Assembly: GCA_964023205.1 (NCBI GenBank)
Contig: OZ026844.1
Span: 32,163,326-32,227,325, forward strand
Source of the DNA: Lutraria lutraria
Taxonomy: Eukaryota; Mollusca; Bivalvia; Venerida; Mactridae
DNA length: 64,000 nt
Direction: 5' to 3'
The translations under genes were made by a program, and so were the position numbers. Positions 1 through 12,200 of this stretch are shown in pieces (within the stretch, counting starts at the first letter, position 1; each line of letters opens with the position of its first letter). The notes beneath the pieces were generated by a model. That model saw only the letters and a program-made list of their open reading frames with translations, did no database searches and was not told the DNA's origin.

Positions 1-610
1 TCTGTTGCAATGAAAATTTCCTCAATCACCAACAGATTATTACTTACAATATCCATTTCAAGAAATGAGTGGTCCTCCAGTCTGTCTAGTATAGAAGGAA
101 TAATGACTTCATGTAATACATCCTTAGCCATTTCATCTGCTGCATGCAATATGAATCGTGAAAGAATTTGTACAGATCCAACAGAAACTGTACTTGCACA
201 GTGTGACTTATCATCTGGAATTAATGCAATTGTTACCTTCATGAATAATGCAATATTCGATCACAATGAATTCATTACTTTCATAGAGCAAACGCATGTA
301 TCAATGATGGAGTCAAACTGCCTCTACTATTCAGGTGTTGGGGTATCAGTTGCTGGTATTACTCTCCCTGCATCAGATTTCACGCTAGAATTGCATGTGA
401 AAATTGTTTCGATTGGTGGAGTCCTAATGTCGTATGATATCAACAAAGAGTATGTGATCCTGATAAATCATGCTGATGGACTTATTGTTGTTGTAAAAGG
501 TACAAACCTTTTGACTGGTTTAACATTGGAGCTGAATAAATGGAATCAGATCAGTCTGGCATGGAGAACTAAAGAAAGTATCCTGGAAATCTATGTCACT
601 AGTGACAAAG
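1..610 (+). CDS. Gene 1 first visible exon (partial)
   Basis: Open from base 1 in frame 1. The donor is AAAG|GTATGC at 611, leaving phase 1. It encodes a cysteine-containing segment and then the start of a LamG/concanavalin-like domain (ASDFTLELHVK, WNQISLAWR). The exon may begin before the window. Confidence 0.85.
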
Positions 611-3600
611 GTATGCAACACTTTGAATATTTTAACTGTTTTTAGAACATTCTTTAGCATCTTACTGATGAATGTTAATGTTCTGCTGTTCAAGACGTAT
701 CTAATTACCATATGTAAGGCCTAACTTGCTTTTTATAGACCATTTGTTAGACCTTTATTATACCCCCACTACCATTGGTAGGGGGGGGGGCTATATATGA
801 GTCACTTTGTCGGCCGGTCGGTACGTCGGTTGGTCTGTCTGCCCCAAAGTTTGTCCACGCTGTATCTTCTCTATGGATTGAAGGATATGGATTGAATTAC
901 TTGGTACATTTGTTCACCATCATGGGACGGTGTGTCACGCGAAAGAATTACGTCAATATCACCAAGGTCAAGGTCACATTTGGAGTTCAAAGGTAAAAAA
1001 TGGCCATAAATTAGCTTGTACGGGCCATAACCATGTCATTCATTGTGAGATTTTAAAATCACTTCGTATATTTGTTCACCATCATGGGACGGTGTGCCAT
1101 GCAATAGAATTACGTCAATATCTCCAAGGTCATGGTCTTTTAGTTATCTATTGTGGGATTTTAAAATAGCTGATCACCATCATCATAATAACAAGCAATC
1201 ACGGATTATCGGACAGATTTTGTACAACTTGAAGCCATACATCTGTGACAAGGCGGTATGTGGGGGTATTTTATTTTTAAGTCACTCTGTGGCAGTTCTA
1301 GTTTACAACTAAAATTATTTATTTTCCAGGAATTGCATCAGTTAAAGCCTTGTCTCTGCCTGACTCTGTGTTTACAAGTGATGGTACATTGACGCTGGGA
1401 CAGATTAGACCAAACCTAGTTGTTGATATTTCAATGGGAATATTTACTGGCTACATTGATGAAGTTCGAATCTGGTCTCGACCGCACAACCCAACTATCA
1501 TAATCAGCAATTTCAGGATAATTGTCTCCTCAGAAACCAGTGACATGTCACATAATTGGAACTTTAATGAAGGCAATGGATTGGTTGCCTATGAGAGTAA
1601 AAGATCAGAACATATGTTTGTTATAGATCCTCTAAATCCACCAAAATGGGTGAAATCAGACCTAGATCTTACTGTGAGCAAGGATCTTAATGTTGCTAGT
1701 GTTACAATAAAGAATACCATACCTGACAAATTGTTACAAAATGCTAAGGACACATGCATGAATCTTTACAGTAACTTTTCCAAGACAGTATCTGGATCAT
1801 CGGTTGAAGTTCTAACAGATATGTATGAATCAATGTGTATCCACGAATATGCTGTTTCAGAAGAACCTACTCAAGCAGAAGCTGTTGTTGTGGGAACGGC
1901 TGATTTATATGTAAGCTTTGAAAATGGGTCTACAAACCCACTGCAGTCCTTGTGCAACAAAATGGAGTCAGTGGCAGATTACATAGGTGCTAAAGGTGAA
2001 ACATGCACACCCTGCATATTTGGTAGTGTTTCTAATAAGACGTGCATCTGCTTTGACTCTAGATGGGGTGAATCTTGCAGTGAAGTTTGTCCCATTGGAA
2101 AACAGGGTGCTTGCAATGGGTTTGGGGTTTGTGATAGCAGTCTTGGAAAATGTCAATGTCATCCAAAGCATTTTTCATCTTCATATTCAGTTACAACTAT
2201 TTGGGAAAGATATTATGCATCATTAAGCATTGAGATATCTGTCGACTACACTTGCAGTAATTGCTCTGGAAATTGGCTTGGAAAAGACTGTCACTTTGCT
2301 AAATCATCGAAAACTGACTTTTCAGGAATAGTTTATGGATCTTACATAACAACTTTAGATGGAATATCCTTTTCACATGCAACTCCTGGCATTTATACAC
2401 TCATCAGTACTGCAAATTTAAAAATCCAATGTTTATTCCTGCCTTGTCCAAGAATGCCAAATTGTCGCTATATGAAGGAAATAGCATTTCAGAAAAACAG
2501 TGTTAATGTAATTATTAAACATAATGTCGTAACATACAATGGAACTGTCATAGTCCAAGGAAACTTACTAACATATCCAACTACACAAACGTCTGCTGAT
2601 GTCAAAGTTAAATGGACTGAGAAGCATTTTATCAAGATAACTTTTGGAAACTCTTTCTTGATTATTTACGATTCAAAAATAGGACTTGTGATATCCACAA
2701 AGATTCAGTCAGACATTGCTATAGTAAATAATGGACTTCTAGGTTCAGGAGATGGTGTTTGGACTAATGATTTCCAAAATGAAATTGGTAACATACTTGA
2801 AAACAACATTACTGGAGAATATGTTGGAGATTACATCAGAAAGAAGCATGTACCAAGTGAAGATGAAATTATTCTACAGGACAAGTATGGATCAGAAAGT
2901 TTGTACTCTGGTGGATATGCTGTGGCACTAAAAATGAACACTATATTTAAAATTGATAAATTTGTTGTGGAACAAAACATTGATTCTTTAACTCTGAGTT
3001 TCTGGGCTAAAGTTTCTGACGTACCTGATAACTCGACATCTTTAAATCTTCAGCTTATTTCTGTTAACCTAGGTACAACAACCTTGAAGCTAAAAATTAA
3101 TGGTGGATTGCTAATGATAGAATGGAACTCAACTTACTCAACAAAACTGTCAATGATGCTAGAAATGTGGTACTATGTTACGTTTTCTTGGGAATCATCT
3201 GAAGGCTTGTGTATGATTTATCTTATCAACAGAGATGGTACAACTGAGTTTATCACATTAACCAATGTCAATATTGGTATCATGGTGAATATAAAGGAAT
3301 TTATTATCACTCCACAGTCAGCATCTACACTCACTGTTGATTATGTAAGGATGTGGAGAAGTGTGAAAACTATTAATGAAGTTCTGGAGGATATGACAAA
3401 GTATTCTGTTACAGACGATGAGCCAGGGTCTACTGATACTTCAAAGATGCTTGAAATACCTTTTGATGAAGGTATTGGAACTTCACCAATGATGGACACC
3501 TACCTAACAAATAGAGGAACATTGTCTGGTTCATCTGCAGCATCATACACCGGACAAATTTCAGGTAATGAGTCAATTAGAATTTGATATATAATTTCCT

Positions 3601-5620
3601 TTGTGTATCAGTCAAGATAATGATCAGATTTTATGATATATTGATCTAGTTTTGTGATACCAATCTAGCTTGATGATAGTTTGTTTTTCTTGAATTTTTT
3701 ATGAGTTTATGCCAATAAATGCACATAAATAATTTGTTTAGGGAGCAAATCTATGTCTTAGTATAATACATTCATCTGGAACGTATGTATTAAATATTTT
3801 GCTTGTAGTTAATACATGTTTGATAAACCAATGTTATTATATTTGACATACACAATAAAACAAAATTTGCCTTTCCCTCTGGTTGTGAATATACTTTAGT
3901 GACCATCACCTGCCACCATTATATATGTTTTAACATACTTTAAAACCTTTGTTTTGTAGGAGATCATACAGAAGAAGTGTGGGTCCCATCAGGAATTCCA
4001 GTTAAGGCTGTTAATTTACCAAGCGCAATTAGCCCATACACAAGAAACATAGCTCCTGACTACTCCAAGGCAGCCAAAGATTGTCTCAGTGTGGTTAACA
4101 AGAAGTCATTGAAGGATAAATGTGGAGCTGTAACCAGTAGTGTTATAGATCATTTCCTCGAAGCATGTATCAGAGAATACGATAGAGCGGGTACAGAGCA
4201 TGCTGCGAAAATCCTGGAATATTCCATCATCTATTATTGTGTTACTACATTCGGTGTGTCTGAATGCTCATTCGATGGATATTTTTACTTCTGTGATGAA
4301 GATTCTGAGATTTCGGAATTTCCTGTCTGGATCATAATTCTAATTGTAGTTATAATCATTATGATTATCATAGTGATAGTTGTTATTTGTGTATGTATGA
4401 AATGTTGTTGCTTTGCGAAAAAACATGACGATGATGATGATGATGAGTACCACCATAATAATCAACTCAGTTTGATAAAGAAACATAATACGAAAGATTA
4501 CAGCGGGAATGTATTTGAAAATGAAACATCATTTATGTTTGGAGGAGAGAGTAATTCAGGGTCTACAGCACAGTTGCGGGAGAATGAGGCCCAATTGCAT
4601 TGTTCACCTCAATCCTCCAGACCCCATTCTGCAGTTGGTTCAAGTGTGTTTGATTCTCCTGTCACATTCTCCAGTTCACAATCTTTAACCACTTGGGAGC
4701 AGTCTCCTGCTAAGGTTTCAGCTCTACAAAGATTCTTGGGTATAAATAGGACTGTTTCACCAGGACCACAGGATTTCGAGGACCATCCAGCCCCAGGAAA
4801 TGTTGATCTCTTTTTGGCACATTCAGCCAGACCTGATTCTGCTGGATCAGTTCATTCCAATACGGGACAACCTATAACCCGTGAAACAAGATCGATGAGC
4901 CAAGAAAGCACTTTGCCTCGTGAACTGTCAGCTTTACAAAGATTCTTGGGGAAAAAGTCAGTTTCTCCTGAACCACACAATATAGAAGTACACCCAGCAC
5001 CTGGAAGTGCACATCTATTTCTTGCCCAGTCAAATGAAAAAAAGCAGACACCTCCGCATGGGCATACACTGGATAGATCCAGTGATAGGGTAAAAACACC
5101 AGGAAATGATCAATTCATACCAGTTACTGAAATGCTAAATAAGGTACGAGAAAATGCAAGACCGTCCTCTCCACATCCGAGATTCCCTCCAAACTCTGCT
5201 GAGGCTGACATACTTCCTTCTACACCAGATTCAAATGATCCATTTGATGACCATCTGCCTTCTGTCCATACTAATGCACCAACAAGTATGTTTGGAGCCA
5301 GAAAGAAACCTCTTCCTTTGTTTGGAGTGGAACACATGGCACATGGTTCATTCAAGTCCACTGAATATGATCCAAAACCCAGTATTGCGCCAGAAGCTCC
5401 GACAACCATTAAGCAGAAAAGGAAGAAGAAAAAGGATGGTGGTTTTGAAGCTCCCTCACCATGGGATGCCTATATGTCTGTACCACGTATTCCTTCTGCT
5501 ATTGATACAAAGAAGAAAAAGAAAAAAAAGAAGGATCGGCTGTCAAAACATGGAAAACAAACTGGTGAAAAGTCACCCTTCAAAGAACGACGCTTCTTTA
5601 ATGATTCTGATACTGAATAG
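1..5620 (+). CDS. Gene 1, 3' part: LamG/EGF/VWD type I membrane protein (exons 1-610, 1330-3564, 3960-5620)
   Basis: Three exons join in phase 1 to give 1501 residues with no stop until TAG at 5618. The frame is open at base 1, so the 5' end is outside the window. Residue order in this fragment: LamG-like beta sandwich about 124-275; a cysteine-bearing helical stretch (ESMCIHEY); EGF-like cysteine-rich stretch about 425-530; VWD-like domain about 535-690 (YGSYITTLDGISFSHATPG); second LamG-like domain about 731-890; a second helical cysteine stretch (LEACIREY); a hydrophobic helix about 1069-1095 followed by CMKCCCF; a ~405-residue cytoplasmic tail with DDDDDDD, two copies of SALQRFLG and two Lys-rich runs. 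The architecture indicates a cell-surface protein with adhesive ectodomains. I do not recognise a named orthologue. Gene 2 follows on the same strand and might be a tandem relative whose own C-terminus lies beyond the window. Confidence 0.88.
765..1300. mobile_element. Clam-type interspersed repeat in gene 1 intron
   Basis: It begins with a hairpin (CTACCA/TGGTAG flanked by C and G runs, 766-790), followed by GTCGGCCGGTCGGTACGTCG. A ~70 bp block (TTTGTTCACCATCATGGGAC) occurs at about 908 and again at about 1071, so it carries an internal direct repeat with ~165 bp period. It ends near GGCGGTATGTGGGGG at about 1252. It fills most of the 719 bp intron. No coding capacity is seen. Confidence 0.6.
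1330..3564 (+). CDS. Gene 1 second visible exon: LamG end, EGF-like, VWD-like, LamG
   Basis: Acceptor TTTTCCAG|G and donor TCAG|GTAATG; phase 1 at both ends; 2235 bases. Content: the end of LamG 1 (GYIDEVRIWSR), an EGF-like stretch with about 14 cysteines (CICFDSRWGESCSEVC), a VWD-like domain beginning YGSYITTLDG, and LamG 2 (LTLSFWAKV, VDYVRMWRS). The RIWSR and RMWRS endings are typical of LamG_3-type domains. Confidence 0.88.
3565..3959 (+). other. Gene 1 last intron
   Basis: A 395 bp AT-rich GT-AG intron. I see no repeat or regulatory element in it. Confidence 0.75.
3960..5620 (+). CDS. Gene 1 last exon: transmembrane helix and cytoplasmic tail
   Basis: Acceptor TTTTGTAG|G, phase 1; TAG stop at 5618-5620. 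A juxtamembrane cysteine module (CIREYDRAG, YYCVTTFGV, CSFDGYFYFC) precedes a strongly hydrophobic Ile/Val helix (about 4322-4400) and CVCMKCCCF. The tail has an Asp run, a 35-40 residue motif present twice (4709-4830 and 4919-5034: SALQRFLG, then VSPxP, HPAPG, LFLA), and basic runs KQKRKKKKDG and TKKKKKKKKD near the end. Confidence 0.88.
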
Positions 5621-6075
5621 TACAGCATGAAGATAAAGACGATATCTAATCTAAAACACACAAAAAGCTACAAATGCTTGAATTAAAAAAAATATATATA
5701 CAAGCTTAGTAAAACTTAATTTGATAATTTTTGCTTTTATGTTTTTATAAACTGGCTTTTTTATGAACAAATCAATGGTGACATTCATTCAATAGCAGTG
5801 AATTGTTTTAAGTTCTTTGCTGTGACTTGCACAGAAAAAATGTTCTTATTTTGTTTTGAAGAGAAGAAAATGAAGTGAAATTTCTGAACTATTTTGAATT
5901 ATATTTTGCTTTTATTTGGTTTAAAGTTGATTGCATTTCTGTCTGTTTTGTGTGTGTGCGCATGTATGTGTTTGTTTTAATGTTTCACTTTTTTAGGTTT
6001 TTGTTTAACACGTATTCTAATCATTTGTAATCAGATATTTAAAGCATGTTAATAAAATTTCCATATACAGGGTGT
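5621..6075 (+). other. Gene 1 3' UTR (inferred extent)
   Basis: AT-rich non-coding sequence between the stop and a canonical AATAAA. The cleavage site, expected 10-30 bases after the signal, is not determined. Confidence 0.6.
6051..6056 (+). terminator. Polyadenylation signal AATAAA of gene 1
   Basis: Canonical AATAAA, 430 bases after the stop codon in an AT-rich context and just before a repeat array starts. Confidence 0.65.
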
Positions 6076-6124
6076 TTCTTAGTACAGTTCATTAACCAGA
6101 TTTTCACAAAATGAAACCTGGTTA

Positions 6125-7200
6125 TTAGAATGCCGAAAATGGCGGGTGTCAAACAGGCGGTGTCCGGTCAAAAACTTAAGTTTAGATTGACCAATCTTCA
6201 CTGAACTTGGTATGTAGGATCCTTGAATGAAAACCTAGCCTGGGATTGTATTTGGGATCTGTGGGGTCAATGTCACTGTTATTAAAAATAGAAAATCAGT
6301 GTCCAGTCAATAACTTAAGTTTGGATTGACCAATCTTGACTAAACTTGGTACGTAGGATCCTTGAATGAAAACCTAGCCTGGGATTGTATTTGGGATCTG
6401 TGGGGTCAATGTCACTGTTATTAAAAATAGAAAATCAGTGTCCAGTCAATAACTTAAGTTTGGAATGACCAATGTTGACATAACTTGGTATTTAGCATCC
6501 TTGCATCTAAACCTACCCTGGGATTGTACTTGGGGTCAGTCAGGTCAAAGTCAAGGTCGCTGTTACTAAAAATAGAAAATCAATTTCTGGTCAATAACTT
6601 AAGTTTGGAATGGCTTATCTTAACTAAACTTGGTATTTTGCCACCTTGCATGAAAGCTCTGCTTGGGATTGTATTTGGGGTCAGGTGGGTCATGGTCAAG
6701 GTCACTGTTACTAAAAATAGTAAATCGTTTTTCAGTGAATAACTTAATTAAGGATTAAGATATTGCGATGAGTTTGTTGTTAAGGTAGCTTACACACAGT
6801 CCATGCTTTTGAATTGCATCAAGGTCACTGTTACTAAAAGTAGAAAATCAATTTCAATAACTTAAGTAAGGATTGAGATATTGCTATGCAATTTTGTGTG
6901 GAGGTAGCTTACATCCAGTACATGCTTTTTTATTGCATCAAGGGCCAGTAGGGTCATGGTCACTGTTACTTAATATAGAAATCATTTTCCGATCAATTAC
7001 TTTATTTTGGAATGACTAATCTTGACTAAACTGGTATTTAGCAACCTTGCATGAAAGCTTAGCTTGGAATTATATTTGGGGTCAGTTTGGTCAAGGTCAC
7101 TGTTACTAAAAAAAGAAAATCAGTTTCCGGTGAAGCACTTAATTAAGGATTAAGATATTGCAATGAATTTATGTGTAGGTAGCTTACATGGAAACCAAGC
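6125..7200. repeat. Tandem array of ~140 bp units
   Basis: The anchor AACTTAAG recurs at 6173, 6312, 6451 and 6596, then in degenerate form near 6741, 6859, 6998 and 7137, giving periods of 139, 139, 145, 145 and about 118-140. Each unit carries an ACTTGGTA block, a GGGATTGTATTTGGG block and a CACTGTTA(C/T)TAAAAATAG block. Copies two and three are nearly identical and the outer ones decay. A repeated core inside a short element resembles bivalve pearl-type elements (inference). Confidence 0.8.
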
Positions 7201-7221
7201 TTGGGATTACATTCTATGCCA

Positions 7222-7534
7222 ATACATAGTTCCCACATCTACAATATTTACCTCCCTTGGCGGCCATCTTGTTTGGCAAATTTCTAATGCGCTTAATGCG
7301 AAAAAATCAGAAAATTGGTTATTAAACAACTCAATTTATAAAAGTTAACTTAGTTATGAAGTTGTTAATGCCATAAGCACTTCAGTTTTAAGAAGGTGTA
7401 GTTGTCACAAATAATATCCTATATCAATCATTATGAAAACAAAAATATAAATATCTTCTATCAATGCTTGTTAAATTTGCCAAACAAGATGGCCGCCAAG
7501 AGAGGTAAATATTGTAGATGTGGGAACTATGTAT
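7222..7534. mobile_element. Inverted repeat with 62 bp arms
   Basis: The left arm 7222-7283 (ATACATAGTTCCCACATC to TTTGGCAAATTT) is the reverse complement of the right arm 7473-7534 with one visible mismatch, around a ~190 bp AT-rich loop. It abuts the tandem array, so array plus foldback may be one element. The arms include GGCGGCCATCTTG. Confidence 0.8.
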
Positions 7535-8965
7535 AGGGTAAAGGTCACTGTTAACTTATTAGCCGCACTGGAAACTGAACCACTGATGAGTACTGTGGTA
7601 TAAAAGCCTTGGAAAACCTGGTTTCGTGGCACTGCCACGTTCTTCACACACTCGGGCATTTGCAGGTCGACAAGAGTTACGCGCCCGTTGACAACAGGCA
7701 AACAAACGTTGCGTTTAGCAGATATACGGAAACAACTATCTAACGAAAGCAACATTTATTTCTAATTTTATACAGATTTTTTAATGTTTTTTTTCCCCAT
7801 AAATTGCTGTATAGCATTCCTGCTATTTGGCTATATAAATAAACAAAATATTCGTAAATAATTTACTTTTCGTCATATATGACAATTTATAATAAACATA
7901 TTAATTATTATGAATAGATAAAATAAAATATCTTTATAAACATAAATAAAAGTTTTTTTCATAAAAGTTTGTTTCCGCGGTAAAAGTAATCTCATTGTAT
8001 TATGCAGTGATTTTCAAGTATGTTAATGCATGAGGCAGATACAGCACGGACAAGGTCTATATAATACTCATTTTTGACGTTTGACATCTAAGTGTGACTG
8101 AGCTACAGACCTGTATCTTGCGCACCGCACACCGTCTAATCGTGTTTAATAATTAACTTAAGGAAGATACAGCCCAGACAAGGAAAATCCGGACGGACTA
8201 ACTGCCATTGTGGCGACTATGTCGAGCTGACCGCAAGCAGGCTCGACAAAAATACGTAATATGTATTTTATGTGAATATTGAAATAATTAACGCACAAAG
8301 TTCAGATGATTGTCTGCCCTTTATGTTTTTTATGATCATTTCAAGGAATTGTGTCGCTGAATATAGGCCTGTGTAAATTACACTTTTCTATTGAAAGGAT
8401 ACGAAACAATGTGACAACAAAACGTACAATGATTTAACTCTAATCACGCAATTTTTTCATGACTGAAGATAATTTACAAACAGTTTATTTTAATCTAATT
8501 GGCACCCAGTCAAATGTCAGGTTGACATTGTAGATCTATATATATATATATACGACTCAGTGCATAGTTTATGATAATGCACTGCACAAAATTATGCGCT
8601 ATCAAGTTGCTTAATAAATACAGATAAATACTTCTTTTAATGACAAAATTCTCCGGACGAAATCCTCTTAAAATCTTACGGTGAAATATTAACTTGTTTC
8701 AGACCAATTCTTTTGTCCGTCTATTCAAAAAATCAACAAAGGACCCGTCAGCGAAGAGTATTGACGTACTAATATATATATATACCATCAATAGATATCC
8801 TTTACCTTATAAACCCATGTTCACTACACGTGAGCGGTTTTGATTTGGCAACATTACTGAAAGGATATTTGAATTTGTGCATGGACAAAGTTTTTTAAAG
8901 CAATTTTACTTTTTTGTTCGGAAAGCGAAAAGATGTGAAAACAATAATTTAATTATTTGCTAAAC
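7535..8965. other. Intergenic region upstream of gene 2 (5' UTR and promoter not resolved)
   Basis: A somewhat GC-richer block is at 7560-7760. A repeat-like block at about 8035-8255 carries two copies of a GATACAGCxCxGACAAGG motif (8037 and 8166) and ends in GCAAGCAGGCTCGAC. TA-dinucleotide runs lie at 8536-8551 and 8770-8784. No exon could be supported. The transcription start of gene 2 is probably in the last few hundred bases. Confidence 0.4.
8827..8832. promoter_or_regulatory. CACGTG palindrome upstream of gene 2
   Basis: A perfect CACGTG E-box 134 bases before the chosen ATG. The position is compatible with a proximal promoter or 5' UTR, but a single hexamer is weak evidence. Confidence 0.2.
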
Positions 8966-9263
8966 ATGGCGCAACATTTCGTGTTGATATTGTGTGTGCT
9001 TTTTATATACTTTCCAAAAGTGGTGAATGCCGTGGACTGCAATTCAGGCACTGAATTGACTGTCGCTGTTGATGATGAGTGTACATTACCGTCTGATCTA
9101 TTGGTGGATGGAACGATAGATGTGTATGGAACAATAAAAGTGACATCTTCAAATCAAGTCACGATAATTGCACAGAACATAGTCGTACATGACGGTGGGA
9201 AAATATCCGCCGATGGTGTAACAACCACCGGGCCGGGTACAGGGAACAGCTTTGGTTCAGGAG
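8966..9263 (+). CDS. Gene 2 exon 1: start codon, signal peptide, U1 lead-in
   Basis: The ATG at 8966 sits in AACATGGCG. The upstream in-frame codon at 8957 is TTG, so I chose 8966. A hydrophobic core (VLILCVLFIYF) is followed by likely cleavage before VDCNSG. The exon ends in TVDxGG-like sequence (VVHDGGKISADG, FGSG). Donor GGAG|GTCGGT, phase 1. Confidence 0.88.
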
Positions 9264-12200
9264 GTCGGTATTTTCCGTTTAATACAGCTGAACATATTTG
9301 AATAATTCCATAGAATAAGAGCAATTCCATTTCAGTCTAAAACATTATAATCAAGCGATCTATCCCGACGTGAAAAAAGCATGTTATGATATTTTAGAAT
9401 TGAAATACGCTGCGGTAAAATATATAATAATAATATCTTTATTTATAGAAGGTGCACTACACATTAAGTAAATTATACAAAACATTTGACTTGTTTTCAA
9501 CGTGGCCTTCTGGAAACATGCAAAATAACATTTAACTAACTTAATACATATTAAAATGAATGAATGATTTAATGAATGAACGAGTAAGAATGAATACATA
9601 AATAAATAAATGGATGAGTTAATGAAATTAATTAATGTGTGAATGATTGAACAAACGGGCGGACGGACGAACGAACGATCGATCGTTCGAACAAGCGTAC
9701 GAAAGACGGAACGAAAGAATCAAATTACTGCATGAATTCACAATATATTAATATTAACAAAGCAACATATACACAATACAATGATGATGATAGCATTGAT
9801 ACAAATAATTTAGTAAAGAAATTGCAGACATATCCGACAAGCACTCCTTGATTGAGAACATGTATCAATAATTACATAAACTGCTTTTTAGAATAAGTAA
9901 CAATTTTGAGTATACAATCTAAAAACATTAAAACAACTGAAAAATAGAAATCTTTACACCCAGAACATAGGTATGAAAATGTATAATTATATTATGGAAA
10001 TTGCATGTTAAGGATAAACTAACGTAAATTGTACTTAAAAGAATATAATGAATTGAATTGTCTTAAGATTAAATGGCAGTGTATCCCAAACGAGGCTAGC
10101 ATGATATAAAAATGTATCTTTAATGTATTTAGTTCTGTTACCTGTATATAATAATATTAATGAATATTATTGTTCAATGTTCAACATCTATATTTTATAC
10201 ATTTTTCTTTACTTTGTTCGTAGATAATTCTGTCGAATTATATCAATTATGCTTTTTGCAATAACATAAAAATCATACGCGATTTTTACAATCACGTGAT
10301 ATTAATGAATCTCAGAATTTCAAGTAGATTCAGCGAGCATTGGAATAAACGTCACTTATGAAAAGCGTTACACGTTGACTCGTAGACATAAAGCCTGTAT
10401 ATATGTGAAAGTTTGTACTTTAAGTAAAGTAAATACGAGTAGAACTTTGAAATAGGTGATGACTTTTTCTAGACCGTTGAATGAAAATTTTAGAACGTTT
10501 CAAATTTAAAAAATGATTTATATTCGAAGTATAAAATAGAATTTTAAAACTTTTAAAATTATCATGAAAGACTGTTTTACTCTAAATTTTGAAGGTGAAA
10601 TCATTGATATTTTGTGATATAAATCGTCAAATTGAGCAGTATGATAGAAATTTCGCAATAGAATGAATTGAAAAAAACTCAACATAATTATCTACATGGT
10701 ATTTTCAGCAAAAAGGTAGTTTAAAAAAAATTAAAGGATCATATTAGTTCTTTCTTATTTTAATGTAATGTAACAAAAGCGTACCTGTCGTTTAATGTCA
10801 CAGATTTTTTAAAAGATTACTACAAATGTTTCCTATTCATCTAATTTTGTTTTCATATGGACAAGAGGTCATCTTGTTATTTTACAGGAAGTCATGGAGG
10901 CCGTGGTGGCAGTCCAGCTGACACTTTCCTGACCAGTTCCGAGTCCGTCACTTATGGTCACTTCGAATCGCCAACAGAAGCCGGAAGTCCAGGAGGTGGA
11001 TCTGGTAGTGGCGAGGGCGGTGGTGCGATCCTTTTACGAGCCAGTGCCGATGTAGAAATCAATGGAATTGTGTCAGCGGATGGCGGAGATGCTTCCGGTT
11101 CTGATAGCGGTGGTGGTAGTGGAGGAGGTGTTGTTATAGAAGCCACTGCCATCACTGGTAGTGGTGTTATATCCGCACGTGGTGGTAACGGTATTGGTGA
11201 TGGCGGGGGTGGTGGAGGCGGACGTATTACCTTAAAGCACTCGTCAATCAGTAATACGATTGATGTATACGCCGACGGAGGATTAGGTGGTAAGTGAATA
11301 ATATAAGTAGAAGAAAATATCGACTTTAAAAATTGGTCAACATGGTCTGTTCCGAATATTTCGTGAACATGACTATCACCGTACAAATGTATTAAATATT
11401 GTATATAATTATGAAGCGTGCCATGTTACTTTATACTATCATAATTAAGCTTCACTTTTTCTGAAATATTCACCTTTTACCCATAAAATATCAATTAAAA
11501 TAATTGTTACTACAAAGCATTGTAGAATAATCATAGTATGAACACAAAGAAACAACTATTGACTCCCCCGAGGAGTATATTACTATAAAATATAAGAACT
11601 TACATGTATTGCGGCCTGATTGCGTTCTAAGGCAATTATGTTAAAATTTCCTTCAAAATGATGATGTTGTTGAATTTTACATTACGTTAATTCAATAATT
11701 TGATTGATTAAGTTCTACAACATAAATATATTAAACTGTGTACATCACCGGAGTAGTGAATTGTTACGTTAATATTTTGTACATAATTCCGCTTGTTTTG
11801 TGGTACAATAAAACTACGAAATTGTTATAATAATGAAGTCAATGAACTATATAAGTCCTTGATGGACCTTAAAATACAATAAATTTTTTATTATTTATTT
11901 TAACTAGTTTTTTTCATAGTTTGTGTTACATTTGAATATAATTATGTAAATGTGACTGTACAGTCAAATTTGTGAACAATGGCCACTCTTTGATAATACA
12001 AAATAAGACTTTTATTGACAGGTCGACTATATTCTGAGGTATTTTTGATTTAAATAATTAAGATGTTTTTTTTTAAGAATGGTATTTATTCACCGGGTAG
12101 CTTTTATTCGGAGATGGTTGATAACGCATGTACATGTATAACTGTGCGAGTATATATGAAACACGCATTGAATGCATGATTATGTACCGCTATCAAACAG

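Noticed and set aside
4424..4446. GAT microsatellite as a non-coding repeat
   Set aside because: It lies inside the gene 1 reading frame and encodes the Asp run of the cytoplasmic tail.
6125..7200. CRISPR-like array
   Set aside because: The units are contiguous tandem copies of about 140 bp without unique spacers, in an animal genome.
7471..7755. 94-codon open frame on the minus strand between the genes
   Set aside because: Its last third is the inverted-repeat arm and loop edge, no further minus-strand exons are visible, and I recognise no domain. It could be a first exon fragment but is not supportable.
8957..8965. Upstream start for gene 2 at 8957
   Set aside because: The codon is TTG. 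The ATG at 8966 has a better context and starts directly at the signal peptide.
10958..11386. Proline-rich minus-strand open frame
   Set aside because: It is the mirror of the glycine codons of exon 2; the same applies to other antisense frames under the glycine-rich exons.
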